Assembly: GCA_035302145.1 (NCBI GenBank)
Contig: DATGSX010000096.1
Coordinates: 45,378 to 109,377, forward strand
Length of the DNA: 64,000 nucleotides
From: JAJYTI01 sp035302145
GTDB lineage: Bacteria > Bacteroidota > Bacteroidia > Flavobacteriales > Flavobacteriaceae
Direction: 5' to 3'
Shown: piece after piece, positions 17,401-24,800 of the stretch
Position numbering within the stretch: the stretch's first letter is position 1
Layout of the letters: every line of letters begins with the position of its first letter
Made by a program: the position numbers and the translations under genes
The notes under the pieces: generated by a model
Database searches by the model: none
Told to the model about the DNA's origin: nothing
The model's input: only the letters and a program-made list of their open reading frames with translations

Positions 17401-18463
17401 CATATTGAGCGAAGAGGAAAAAGACGAAATACTTGAGCGCTTAGAAGAAGTAAGCAACAAGATTGCAAAAATACGCGGTGGTAAAGACGATGAAGATGAT
17501 CCAGAAGCATCTACCGATCCTACTTATGCCGAAGGTGTAGATATATTAGGATTTACCGTTGGCCAATGGGAGCAAACCTTCGAGAATCTAGAAACAACCG
17601 AAGATAAAATACAAGCAATATCGGCGGCAGTTCAAGGCATGACAAACGCCTGGGCAATGTTCAATGAGTTTCAGAACAATAAGGATCGTCAGCGCCTTAA
17701 CGAGTTTGAAAGGCATAACGAAACAATGCGCCAACAAATGGACCGTAGGCTGGAGCATGGCCTTATAAGCGAACGCCAACATCACGAAGGAATAAAACTA
17801 CTAGATGAGGAACTAGCAAAACAAAAAGCAGAGTTTGAATACAATGCAGCTAAACGCCAAAAGGAGATGGCCATTGCACAAATCATGCAAAACACAGCCT
17901 TGGGTATTACATCAGCCTTAACCTCTATTCCGCCAAACTTAGTTCTTGCTGGTATTATTGGTGGTGTAGGTGCTGCACAACTTGGGGTTGCTATGTCTAC
18001 TCCACTACCGGCACGTGGTTACGAAAAAGGGTTATACCCAGTACAGCGAGAGCAAGACGGCAAAATATTCAACGCTCGCTACGGTGGCCAGTCCGATTCG
18101 GGCGAAGTAGACTTCCCTACCGTATTCATGGCAGGCGAAGAAGGCAAAAGCAAACCCGAGATGATTATAAGCGGTGGCCATTACAAGCGTTTCTCACCAG
18201 AGATAAAGTCATTGTTGCATAGCGAAATAAACCGCGTACGTGGATTTGAAGATGGACTATATCCACAGGCAGATACAAGCTCAGCAGACTACGCACTGCT
18301 CAACGCTTATATAGAATCAGGAATATTGGCAAACCAAGAGTTAATAGAAATTCTTAAGAATGGAATTGAAGCCAAACTAGTTCGAAACATGAAAAACGCA
18401 AGCCAAATAGAAGAAGATTTGCGCAGGCTAAATCGAATAAAAGAAGAAAGTATAGTGAACTAA
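14465..18463 (+). CDS. Phage tail tape measure protein
   Basis: 1,332 aa, the longest phage gene here. A coiled-coil N-terminus (residues 1-145) leads into a TP901-type core with alternating alanine/glycine-rich helices (about 155-420), hydrophobic segments near 505-520 and 590-620, and a long charged coiled coil (about 800-1020). Near 1150-1200 come alanine/methionine-rich helices and a glycine-rich turn, then a conserved-looking FMAGEEGKSKPEMII motif. Such proteins set tail length and act during DNA injection. The gene starts a block preceded by the repeated 23-nt motif. Confidence 0.9.
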   Translation: MRKIRSEEIRFDVVVNGNKAQRELYNLEKANRGLTEETKELRREKVRLERAGKKESADYKQTTKLLREKNATIRQNRSRMQELQKEIGVTGLTMGQLQSRARALRLQLRNMVPGSKQYIKLEGELKKVNTRLRELRMNARHTEGAFSRLAQGFNKYSTLILSLTAGMTGVIFSLQRFIDFNNKISDAQADVIKTTSMTRKEVDELTKSFSNLNTRTSQMDLLVIAKEGGRLGLAKEEIGEFVEYVNIATIALADGFTGGVEEVAPVLGKLKFLFEETKDQGVAEAYSGIGSALNELAKNGISTEKNIAAFATRTGALPEALKPSASAALALGAGFEEAGIKAEVGSRAWGIVLRQATTNTEKFAEVMGWTNEEVQNLLNEDPTEFMLQFGESLKGASATEIGEIFKYLGVNADAATKSIGALSANTDRFRKLMDISKVGMEEATSMLDEYEIKNNNLAATYEKIAKWMRGIFLSDTLVTWLEDSVNWFAKFIGAAEDADGRVTRFRRTLVLFIKILAVAIATVASYNAGLRLTALFTNNAYRSTRAYIAVKKALVITQRLVNSSLLLGRAAFYALTGQITRARAAMVLFNRTASANPLGLLLAGIVAVYTAFRIFGKEVSRAKRIQNDLNEANITAEKNVASRTTMLKAWQSIAEDVNASEEARIGAIKEINKIVPDYNKNLDLSKKAMDKGRIAIDKYVASLKKQMQAEALRELLVEKQKEIREAEARDSDDIAWYRKVLIGLTTQGLSTERTEQVFEEVKNKKIRELNSEYEAFLKAIEELYKENPELMSGGDDDDDYTHRIGDPDKAERELKALNDKLYKTLQDQLAKENKLIEDSLEQQLDALRIAHADKIKQLKDNLEEGEELSEEQIAINESINKQILLSDEIFQRDKAAILQKAIADAISEEEKEFLRQKGIRETAHHEELATLGNNQEARKRAKKKYQDEELKREEEFLLSMLEKYKNILNESEFNQMSLDILSEEEKDEILERLEEVSNKIAKIRGGKDDEDDPEASTDPTYAEGVDILGFTVGQWEQTFENLETTEDKIQAISAAVQGMTNAWAMFNEFQNNKDRQRLNEFERHNETMRQQMDRRLEHGLISERQHHEGIKLLDEELAKQKAEFEYNAAKRQKEMAIAQIMQNTALGITSALTSIPPNLVLAGIIGGVGAAQLGVAMSTPLPARGYEKGLYPVQREQDGKIFNARYGGQSDSGEVDFPTVFMAGEEGKSKPEMIISGGHYKRFSPEIKSLLHSEINRVRGFEDGLYPQADTSSADYALLNAYIESGILANQELIEILKNGIEAKLVRNMKNASQIEEDLRRLNRIKEESIVN

Positions 18464-18478
18464 CAAAACAATTAACTA

Positions 18479-18862
18479 ATGAATTTTGTAGCAAATGAAA
18501 TTTTTGATGATAACGCAGTAAACGTTATCCACAATCAAATACTAAGGTTGGAACCATCATTGGCAATAACTGGAACAGTTGGCCGAATCTTAAAGGGAGA
18601 TGTGCCAATGGAAGATATATATGTGTCTGCATTGGTTTACACTAGCGATCTTGTGCAACAAAGAAAAGGTGTATTGGGAACAATAGGGGGTAAAGTTGAA
18701 CAAGAATTTGGTGACTCACTACACTCATCAATGATTGTGGATAACTGCTTACAGTTAATTATCGATGGCCATTACATTGAGATTTGGAATATGCCAGGCG
18801 ATTCCACCGAAATTATTAACGGAATGCGAATCCAAACTAACATACCAAACAATATATTATGA
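18479..18862 (+). CDS. Hypothetical tail-associated protein (127 aa)
   Basis: 127-aa protein 15 bp after the tape measure gene and overlapping the next by 4 bp (ATGA-type coupling). Strand-rich composition. In siphophages this position often holds a distal tail or baseplate component; no motif confirms it. Confidence 0.55.
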   Translation: MNFVANEIFDDNAVNVIHNQILRLEPSLAITGTVGRILKGDVPMEDIYVSALVYTSDLVQQRKGVLGTIGGKVEQEFGDSLHSSMIVDNCLQLIIDGHYIEIWNMPGDSTEIINGMRIQTNIPNNIL

Positions 18863-20925
18863 ATATAAAATATAGATCAGATCAGAAGTTTTCGCTTACC
18901 GCTTATCAAGTTCACCGTCCTTTCAAGGTTACTCCTAGCTCTGTGAATGTACAAAGCTTTATTAGTGGAACTTCCACTAACATCTCAAAAACCATATCCA
19001 TTGCACAAGGATATACCGACACCCAATTCATTCAACGTCAAATTAGAATTGAAGTGTCTGACAGTTGGATAGTTCCACAAGGCGAGTTTTTAAATACTAC
19101 AACTGTAAATATTAATAATAGAGCAATTGTTTTATTGCCATTATTAATTGAAACGTCAGCTATGGGGTATGGATTAAGAACAGGATCGATTCGAATAACA
19201 ATTAATAATAGCACTCAGTTTATTGGTAGTGCTAAAACTAATCAACCTCCATTAGAAGAAATAACGATACCTATCAATGTATTAGTCTTATCTAACAATG
19301 ATGTTTATGCTCCAAATATTAGTATATCTCATTTTCAAGGAAGTTCACTTCCTACAGTAGATTATAATGTAATGGCTAATGGCATTTTTAACCTGCAAAT
19401 TCCTAATGCACTTAAAGTAGTGTCAGATCATATTACTAACGAAGTGGTTACTACAGATTACACTATTTATTCTTTAAATTCAACCGATAATTTAAAGTTA
19501 AAACTAATCGACGAAAGTATAGGTCTATTTGATTACCCAATACATCTATACAACAATGCAAACGACAGTTCGGCTACCTGTCATGTAAATGTAGAGGAAG
19601 AAATGGGTTACCAAGCAATCCCAAATGAAGTTTCGTTCAAAGCAATAAAAGACTACGAGGAAGCAGAACCAGTTAAAGTAGATTTGCAAGGAGTTGGTAA
19701 TTTTACCATAGAAAGTCCTAGTTGGTTAAATATTGACAAGACATCTGGAAGCCATAGCACAAGTATAGAGCTTACACCATGGAATTCTGTAAATTTCGGA
19801 CCTTCGGTACTACGTGGGTCAGTCAATATTATTATGCAAGGGGTGCTTAATACACGTATCCCAGTTACATATACAATTATAAAAGGAATTGATTTAAATC
19901 TTCGTGTTTGGCGATTGGTTAATTTTATAGCCGACAATAAAATAACCACGTTATATGCACCAAACTTAGCAAAATCAGTTATAGATATCAGAGCGTTTGA
20001 TGATGGTAGAATGATCGGTAATGTGGTGGAAAAAGCACATTTTAAAAATAAATCTACATTCCATATTGGTCAACATGTAAAACATTTAATTCCAAGACCA
20101 AAAGTAAACTTACAAGCAGATGAGTATTTCTATAGAAATCTTTTTGTAACCGACATTACAGCTATGAGCATTGATGCAGACGAAGAGACTATTAATTACG
20201 AGGAGTTTTACAACACTGCTTTTTGGAAGGGTCATACACCTGTACAATTTAATGACGAAGTGGGAGTACTTAAACGCAAGAATCTGTTACAACGAGTGTA
20301 TAATAACAGTTATATTATCCTTAATCTTATGAGTGTTAAAGATAATGTGTTTATAGAAGTGTTTAAAAACGATACACTTATAGAACATAAATCTATAAAC
20401 TCATCTACCGATGTGTTTGGATTTAAAAGCATGATAACTGGTACACCTGGCGACATTATAAGTTATAGAGTGAAGTATGGCCATCCAGCCGACGGATTGT
20501 TCTATGAATCTTCTTATGTAGTTTTCCCAGGTCCGTTACCAAACTATAAAATCAGTCACTTGCTATTCATAAACGAGTATGACACCTTAGAGTCCTTTGC
20601 TACTGCGGGGGTCAGCATCTTGGAGGTTGAAGGTGTAAGCATAGATGTTGATAGAACTTTGGATTTTAAGAGAGAAATACTCCGCCTTGATAATAAAATG
20701 AACCATAAGCTCAAAATCAATACTGGACATTGCCTCATGCAAGATAAAAATCTAGTTTATAGATTAATGAATGCGAAACAAGTGTGGTTGCATACAGAGA
20801 GTGGGGATTACATTCCTATTATTCCAAACGAATATCAGGAATCAATTGTTAGCGATGCTGAATTATATGAAGCCGATTTAGAATTTAAAATAAACACAGA
20901 TGACATTCAGAATTATTCATTCTAG
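18859..20925 (+). CDS. Tail/baseplate protein with BACON-like domains
   Basis: 688 aa, beta-rich. Around residues 265-340 there is a segment with ESPSWLNIDKTSGSHST, the W-L...SGS hallmark of BACON domains, a likely mucin- or glycan-binding module common in Bacteroidota phages; a related repeat appears earlier (about 20-145). The C-terminal half is typical of phage baseplate or receptor-binding proteins. It probably helps recognise host surface glycans. Overlaps the next gene by 26 bp. Confidence 0.6.
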   Translation: MNIKYRSDQKFSLTAYQVHRPFKVTPSSVNVQSFISGTSTNISKTISIAQGYTDTQFIQRQIRIEVSDSWIVPQGEFLNTTTVNINNRAIVLLPLLIETSAMGYGLRTGSIRITINNSTQFIGSAKTNQPPLEEITIPINVLVLSNNDVYAPNISISHFQGSSLPTVDYNVMANGIFNLQIPNALKVVSDHITNEVVTTDYTIYSLNSTDNLKLKLIDESIGLFDYPIHLYNNANDSSATCHVNVEEEMGYQAIPNEVSFKAIKDYEEAEPVKVDLQGVGNFTIESPSWLNIDKTSGSHSTSIELTPWNSVNFGPSVLRGSVNIIMQGVLNTRIPVTYTIIKGIDLNLRVWRLVNFIADNKITTLYAPNLAKSVIDIRAFDDGRMIGNVVEKAHFKNKSTFHIGQHVKHLIPRPKVNLQADEYFYRNLFVTDITAMSIDADEETINYEEFYNTAFWKGHTPVQFNDEVGVLKRKNLLQRVYNNSYIILNLMSVKDNVFIEVFKNDTLIEHKSINSSTDVFGFKSMITGTPGDIISYRVKYGHPADGLFYESSYVVFPGPLPNYKISHLLFINEYDTLESFATAGVSILEVEGVSIDVDRTLDFKREILRLDNKMNHKLKINTGHCLMQDKNLVYRLMNAKQVWLHTESGDYIPIIPNEYQESIVSDAELYEADLEFKINTDDIQNYSF

Positions 20926-22738
20926 ATTTACTATAGATTTACCTATAGACTTTACCACAAATCTTGTTAATAATATATTTCAAGATTCATTAACCTATAA
21001 CTACACTTTTCCGTTTTCAGTTACCTTAACCGAGCAGGAAAATGCTGCCCTTGGTTATTTAACCGATTTATATAGTCAGAACATAAATAGCATTTACGAA
21101 GACGTTAGGTTCGAGTCATTCAACCGTGTGCAAAAGGCAGTACTGCATATCGACTCTATCAAAGGGCGTACTGTAGAGTTGCGCGTTGTGTATGGATTGG
21201 AAGGTTTCCCAAACGAAAATATAATGTTATCGGATTTACCGCTATACAAACAGGAAGTCGAAGAGCCAGAAACTATATATACAATAGCAGAATCACTTAG
21301 GGATAAAACTTATCCAGAAACAGTATATAACTTTAGTGCTTTTCATTTAGAAGAAGGTATTATAAACACAGATACAGATGAGTGGGAATTCTTTAAAGGC
21401 ACGGTAAATCTTTATCGAAATAATAATTATGTACAGAATGAATACGACGCCGAAGATGATTTACAACTAAACTACAACATAATGCAACCCACTCCATATA
21501 TTATGCATGTACTACATAAGGGTTTGGAAGGCACAGGTTTTGAGTTGAGCGGTGATATACTGAACGATGAAGTGTTGGAGAAAACTACGCTCATAACCTT
21601 ATCGGAATACTACCACCAAATAACCGATGTAGAGAATGAAGAAATTTACATTAAAGCCGATGAGTACGATTCAGTGATAGCTGTTGTAGATTTATATTGT
21701 GAGTACACTAAAGAGATAGAATTCACATCTCTAGGTAGATATAAAATATCTGGAAACCTAATGTTGAATAAATCTGGTTGGTATTCCGGAAATGTAAATG
21801 CAAACTTTAAATTTAATAATGAAACTATAGTCGAGTATAATGTAAATGATAAGGATTATAAGTACTTTAATATAGACTTCATCGTTGATGTAACACCAGG
21901 TATCCTCGGGGAAAAATTATATTTTGAAGCATTCCAAAATGCAAGCAAATGGGGCGATGATGGGGAGTTAGTGTATGATTTTACTTTATTAGATATTACT
22001 GTTTCTAAACTTACAAGCTATGATATTGATGGTAATCCTGTTTCCACATTGCAAATCCCAAAACATATAGACCTAAGCGAATGTGTTCCAACCGTTACCT
22101 ACGGTGAGTTTTTCGATGCTGTAAGAAAAGCAAGAGGTTACGCTCCTCCTATTCCTTTAGGTGATAAGTTAATTGTAAATAAACTTAAATTAGGTGATAA
22201 AGGTAGAGCGCATGATTTATCTAAATATGAGAATGAGCCAGAGCGTATAACCAACAAAACCTTAGGTTATTTGTACACTCACGGTGAAATTTTCAACGAA
22301 CATGATAAAGACTATTACCCAAATGTTCTGGTTACATCTAGATCCATGGATTACAATCCAAGATATGTGCCAGAAGAAGTAATTGATTTTTTCATTAGGC
22401 TGGTCACTATGAAATTGAAAGATAAAAACAATACAAACGCCCCTTTCCTTTTTACAGATGATAATACCCAAATAGTTGTGTCCAGCTATCCGTTATCACA
22501 ACAAGTGCTAAATGAATATAAGTTACAAAACATTATAGGTCTATATGAAGAGTTTAATCGAGTGGCATTAAACAGTTTAGCCTACTCCGAAGAGTTGCAG
22601 ATACTTGCTAATGACCTCGTCTTCGATGAAAACTCCACTATATATATGTACTCTAGTTATCTTCTGGTTGATACTTTACAGATAACTAGAGTAAATGAAA
22701 ACGTGTTTCATGTAAATCTTGAGACTCGAAAGCTCTAG
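20900..22738 (+). CDS. Large structural (baseplate/tail tip) protein
   Basis: 612 aa, beta-rich with many Tyr, Asn and Asp, and an opening resembling baseplate proteins of Bacteroidota siphophages (PIDFTTNLVNNIFQDSLTYNY, 21 residues, residues 15-35). Last gene of the structural operon; its stop overlaps the stop of the convergent integrase by 4 bp. Specific role not recognised. Confidence 0.55.
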   Translation: MTFRIIHSRFTIDLPIDFTTNLVNNIFQDSLTYNYTFPFSVTLTEQENAALGYLTDLYSQNINSIYEDVRFESFNRVQKAVLHIDSIKGRTVELRVVYGLEGFPNENIMLSDLPLYKQEVEEPETIYTIAESLRDKTYPETVYNFSAFHLEEGIINTDTDEWEFFKGTVNLYRNNNYVQNEYDAEDDLQLNYNIMQPTPYIMHVLHKGLEGTGFELSGDILNDEVLEKTTLITLSEYYHQITDVENEEIYIKADEYDSVIAVVDLYCEYTKEIEFTSLGRYKISGNLMLNKSGWYSGNVNANFKFNNETIVEYNVNDKDYKYFNIDFIVDVTPGILGEKLYFEAFQNASKWGDDGELVYDFTLLDITVSKLTSYDIDGNPVSTLQIPKHIDLSECVPTVTYGEFFDAVRKARGYAPPIPLGDKLIVNKLKLGDKGRAHDLSKYENEPERITNKTLGYLYTHGEIFNEHDKDYYPNVLVTSRSMDYNPRYVPEEVIDFFIRLVTMKLKDKNNTNAPFLFTDDNTQIVVSSYPLSQQVLNEYKLQNIIGLYEEFNRVALNSLAYSEELQILANDLVFDENSTIYMYSSYLLVDTLQITRVNENVFHVNLETRKL

Positions 22739-23928
22739 TAGTAACTGTCTAAAATATTCAATTTACTAGCAATTTCTTGATTGTTTATATGCACATACTC
22801 CATTGTTTGCGAAATATCACTGTGAACTAAAAGTATTTGCAGATCTTCAACAGTCCCCCCGGCATTTAGGAAATTTGTTGCAAAAGTATGTCTAGAGGTG
22901 TGGAATGTAATGTTCTGCTTTATCTTTACTGTTCTTGCTATTTTTTTCAACTCTCTATTCACATATTGATTAGAGAGTTTTTTATCAAATAGCTTTTCAC
23001 AGTTATTTATAATTTCGCGTGTACTTTCAGAAACAACTACTTTCTGTGTTTGACTTTCGTATCGTTTTGTTTTTTGTGCTACATAATAGAACTCGCCTTT
23101 AAGCACTTCTTTTCTTTTCAATTTCATTAAGTCACTAAAACGCATTCCCCAATAACAACCCAACAAAAAGTAGCCTAATACAAGCTTAACTTCTTCTGTA
23201 ATAAATTTATTAAAATAATATTCTAGAAGTTTACTTACCTGTTTTTGGCTTAGATGTGATTTAGCACCACGAGTACTACCTGATTTAATATCGCGTGGAT
23301 CAATATTTAATCGAATTCTATATTTTCGAGCTACATTCAAATACTTTTTAACAGCATTAAGATTGGCAGCAATAGTAGTATCAGCATTTCCTAACTTCAC
23401 TAGTTTACTGCGAAAATCATCTATCCACATTTCATTTATATTGTCGAATGGGATACTGTCATTGTACATTTTCGAAAGCTTTCTTATTATAGATTTATAC
23501 CTATGGTATGTTCCTTCTGTAATTTCTTCTCTTTCCCGTTCTAAGCTAGCGCGAATAAAGTCTATAAAGTTTGTTGTATATATTTTTTCTTCGAACGCTT
23601 TTTTAAAAGCTAAGTAATCCAATGTTATATTTTGCAGTCTTGCTTGAATAACAATCTCATTGGCTCTAGATTCGTTCTGAGCAATAAGGATATTCTTATC
23701 CCTATAAGCACTGCTTACCTCTCTGAATCTTCCTTTCTCAGGTATAAAGTATTTGGACTTCCCGTATATTTTCAGTCCAATTCTAGTCATGCCATTTGCA
23801 GATATACGCAACATGACTTGTTGTTCTCCATCCTTATTTATATAAGAATGAAGTATAAATTTTAATCGTATCGACACAGCTCTTTTTTTTGTGTCAAGAT
23901 CTGTGCAAGAATTTAATAATGTTCCCAT
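22735..23928 (-). CDS. Prophage tyrosine integrase
   Basis: 397 aa with the Bacteroidota integrase layout: N-terminal arm-binding region (strand-rich, residues 15-95), a SAM-like core-binding domain (about 110-205) and a catalytic domain. Catalytic residues are visible: R in GMRFSDL near 265, HTSRHTF near 344 and the nucleophile in MEYVHI near 380. The usual LGHSS box reads LVHSD. It catalyses recombination between phage and host att sites. It lies 90 bp from tRNA-Arg, its probable target. Confidence 0.9.
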   Translation of the reverse strand: MGTLLNSCTDLDTKKRAVSIRLKFILHSYINKDGEQQVMLRISANGMTRIGLKIYGKSKYFIPEKGRFREVSSAYRDKNILIAQNESRANEIVIQARLQNITLDYLAFKKAFEEKIYTTNFIDFIRASLEREREEITEGTYHRYKSIIRKLSKMYNDSIPFDNINEMWIDDFRSKLVKLGNADTTIAANLNAVKKYLNVARKYRIRLNIDPRDIKSGSTRGAKSHLSQKQVSKLLEYYFNKFITEEVKLVLGYFLLGCYWGMRFSDLMKLKRKEVLKGEFYYVAQKTKRYESQTQKVVVSESTREIINNCEKLFDKKLSNQYVNRELKKIARTVKIKQNITFHTSRHTFATNFLNAGGTVEDLQILLVHSDISQTMEYVHINNQEIASKLNILDSYY

Positions 23929-23931
23929 TTT

Positions 23932-23986
23932 ACTAGTTATATGTGTAGTTGCAAGCAGGTGGCATGCTTACAACTACACAACTAGT
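23932..23986. repeat. Inverted repeat between integrase and tRNA-Arg
   Basis: ACTAGTT and GTGTAGTTG on the left are mirrored by CAACTACAC and AACTAGT on the right, around a GC-rich centre. Position in the att region suggests recombinase or excisionase binding, or control of the int promoter. Confidence 0.5.
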
Positions 23987-24017
23987 GATATGCGTTAGTA
24001 AAGAAACGATGCATTAG

Positions 24018-24091
24018 TGATCGCGGGAGGATTCGAACCTCCGACCGTCTCCTTAGAAGGGAGATGCTCTATCCAGCTGAGCTACGCGACC
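24018..24091 (-). tRNA. tRNA-Arg (anticodon TCT)
   Basis: Read on the minus strand, GGTCGCG pairs with CGCGATC as acceptor stem, followed by discriminator A. D arm GCTC/GAGC, anticodon stem TCTCC/GGAGA around CTTCTAA (anticodon TCT, reads AGA) and T arm GGAGG-TTCGAAT-CCTCC all fold properly. The CCA end is not encoded. Its 3' end marks the prophage junction. Confidence 0.95.
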
Positions 24092-24228
24092 AAAATTCTT
24101 CCTTCTCAGGATTATGGTTGCAAATATAAAGGTTAAATTATCAATACCACAAGAAATAACAGACATTTTTACACAAAGAACCTTTTACAAACTGCAACTT
24201 GCTAGCTTACACAAACTTAGGCTTGAAA

Positions 24229-24789
24229 TTATTTTTTACTTTTCAAGATTTCATTCTGCTGTTGGAGTAACTTCTCTATGTTGGCTAAGAGTTGTGACTC
24301 ATCTGAAACCACCGGCTTTTCTTTTACCTCTGGTTTTTCTTCCACTACGGGTTTCGGTTGGGGCAATGGTTTTTTATCATGCGTTACTGCACCTACTATC
24401 GCTTCCTTGATTTTATCAGTTTCCTCACGGACTCTACTTTCGTTAGCTTTTTCTCTTATTGTGTTAAAAAACTTAATAAAAATAAAGACAGTAAATGCAA
24501 TAATCAGAAAATCGATTAACGATTCGATTAACGCTCCGTATTCCACAGCAACTTCGCCTACTCCCTCGGATTCGTGGCGGAGGATATATTTTCTGTCAGA
24601 GATATGCACGCCATCGGTCATAACCGATAAGGGCGGCATAATCACCTGTTTTACCATGGTATTTACTACTTTATTAAAAGCGGTACCAATGATAATACCT
24701 ACTGCCATATCGAGCATATTACCCTTTATAGCAAACTCTTTAAACTCCTTGAGTATGGAGGTTTTTGATTTCTTCTTATTATTACTCAT
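24229..24789 (-). CDS. mscL: Large-conductance mechanosensitive channel
   Basis: The N-terminal FKEFAIKGNMLDMAVGIIIG segment (residues 16-35) and the second transmembrane helix (IDFLIIAFTVFIFIKFF, about 91-107) are characteristic of MscL. The pentameric inner-membrane channel opens under osmotic downshock. At 186 aa it is about 50 residues longer than the classical protein, owing to a proline/lysine-rich linker and a coiled-coil-like C-terminus. It lies 11 bp after parC on the same strand. Confidence 0.93.
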   Translation of the reverse strand: MSNNKKKSKTSILKEFKEFAIKGNMLDMAVGIIIGTAFNKVVNTMVKQVIMPPLSVMTDGVHISDRKYILRHESEGVGEVAVEYGALIESLIDFLIIAFTVFIFIKFFNTIREKANESRVREETDKIKEAIVGAVTHDKKPLPQPKPVVEEKPEVKEKPVVSDESQLLANIEKLLQQQNEILKSKK

Positions 24790-24800
24790 TCAATTTATGC

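Larger units (their letters stand above)
1..24017. mobile_element. Prophage, right-hand portion (left end outside the window)
   Basis: Phage hallmark genes occur in one block: terminase large subunit, dUTPase, SSB-like protein, portal-like protein, a 1,332-aa tape measure, baseplate-like proteins and a terminal tyrosine integrase. The right end is placed at the 3' end of tRNA-Arg because the integrase gene lies 90 bp from it and tRNA 3' ends are common phage att sites. The matching left att copy is not visible, so the element continues beyond position 1. No major capsid, head protease, endolysin or holin is recognised; these may lie to the left or be too divergent to see. Confidence 0.8.

Noticed and set aside
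22735..23928. Prophage integrase as the integron integrase of the cassette array
   Set aside because: It has the arm-binding layout of phage/ICE integrases, lies at tRNA-Arg 31 kb away and is explained by the prophage. The 52.7-kb integrase is likewise explained by tRNA-Ser.
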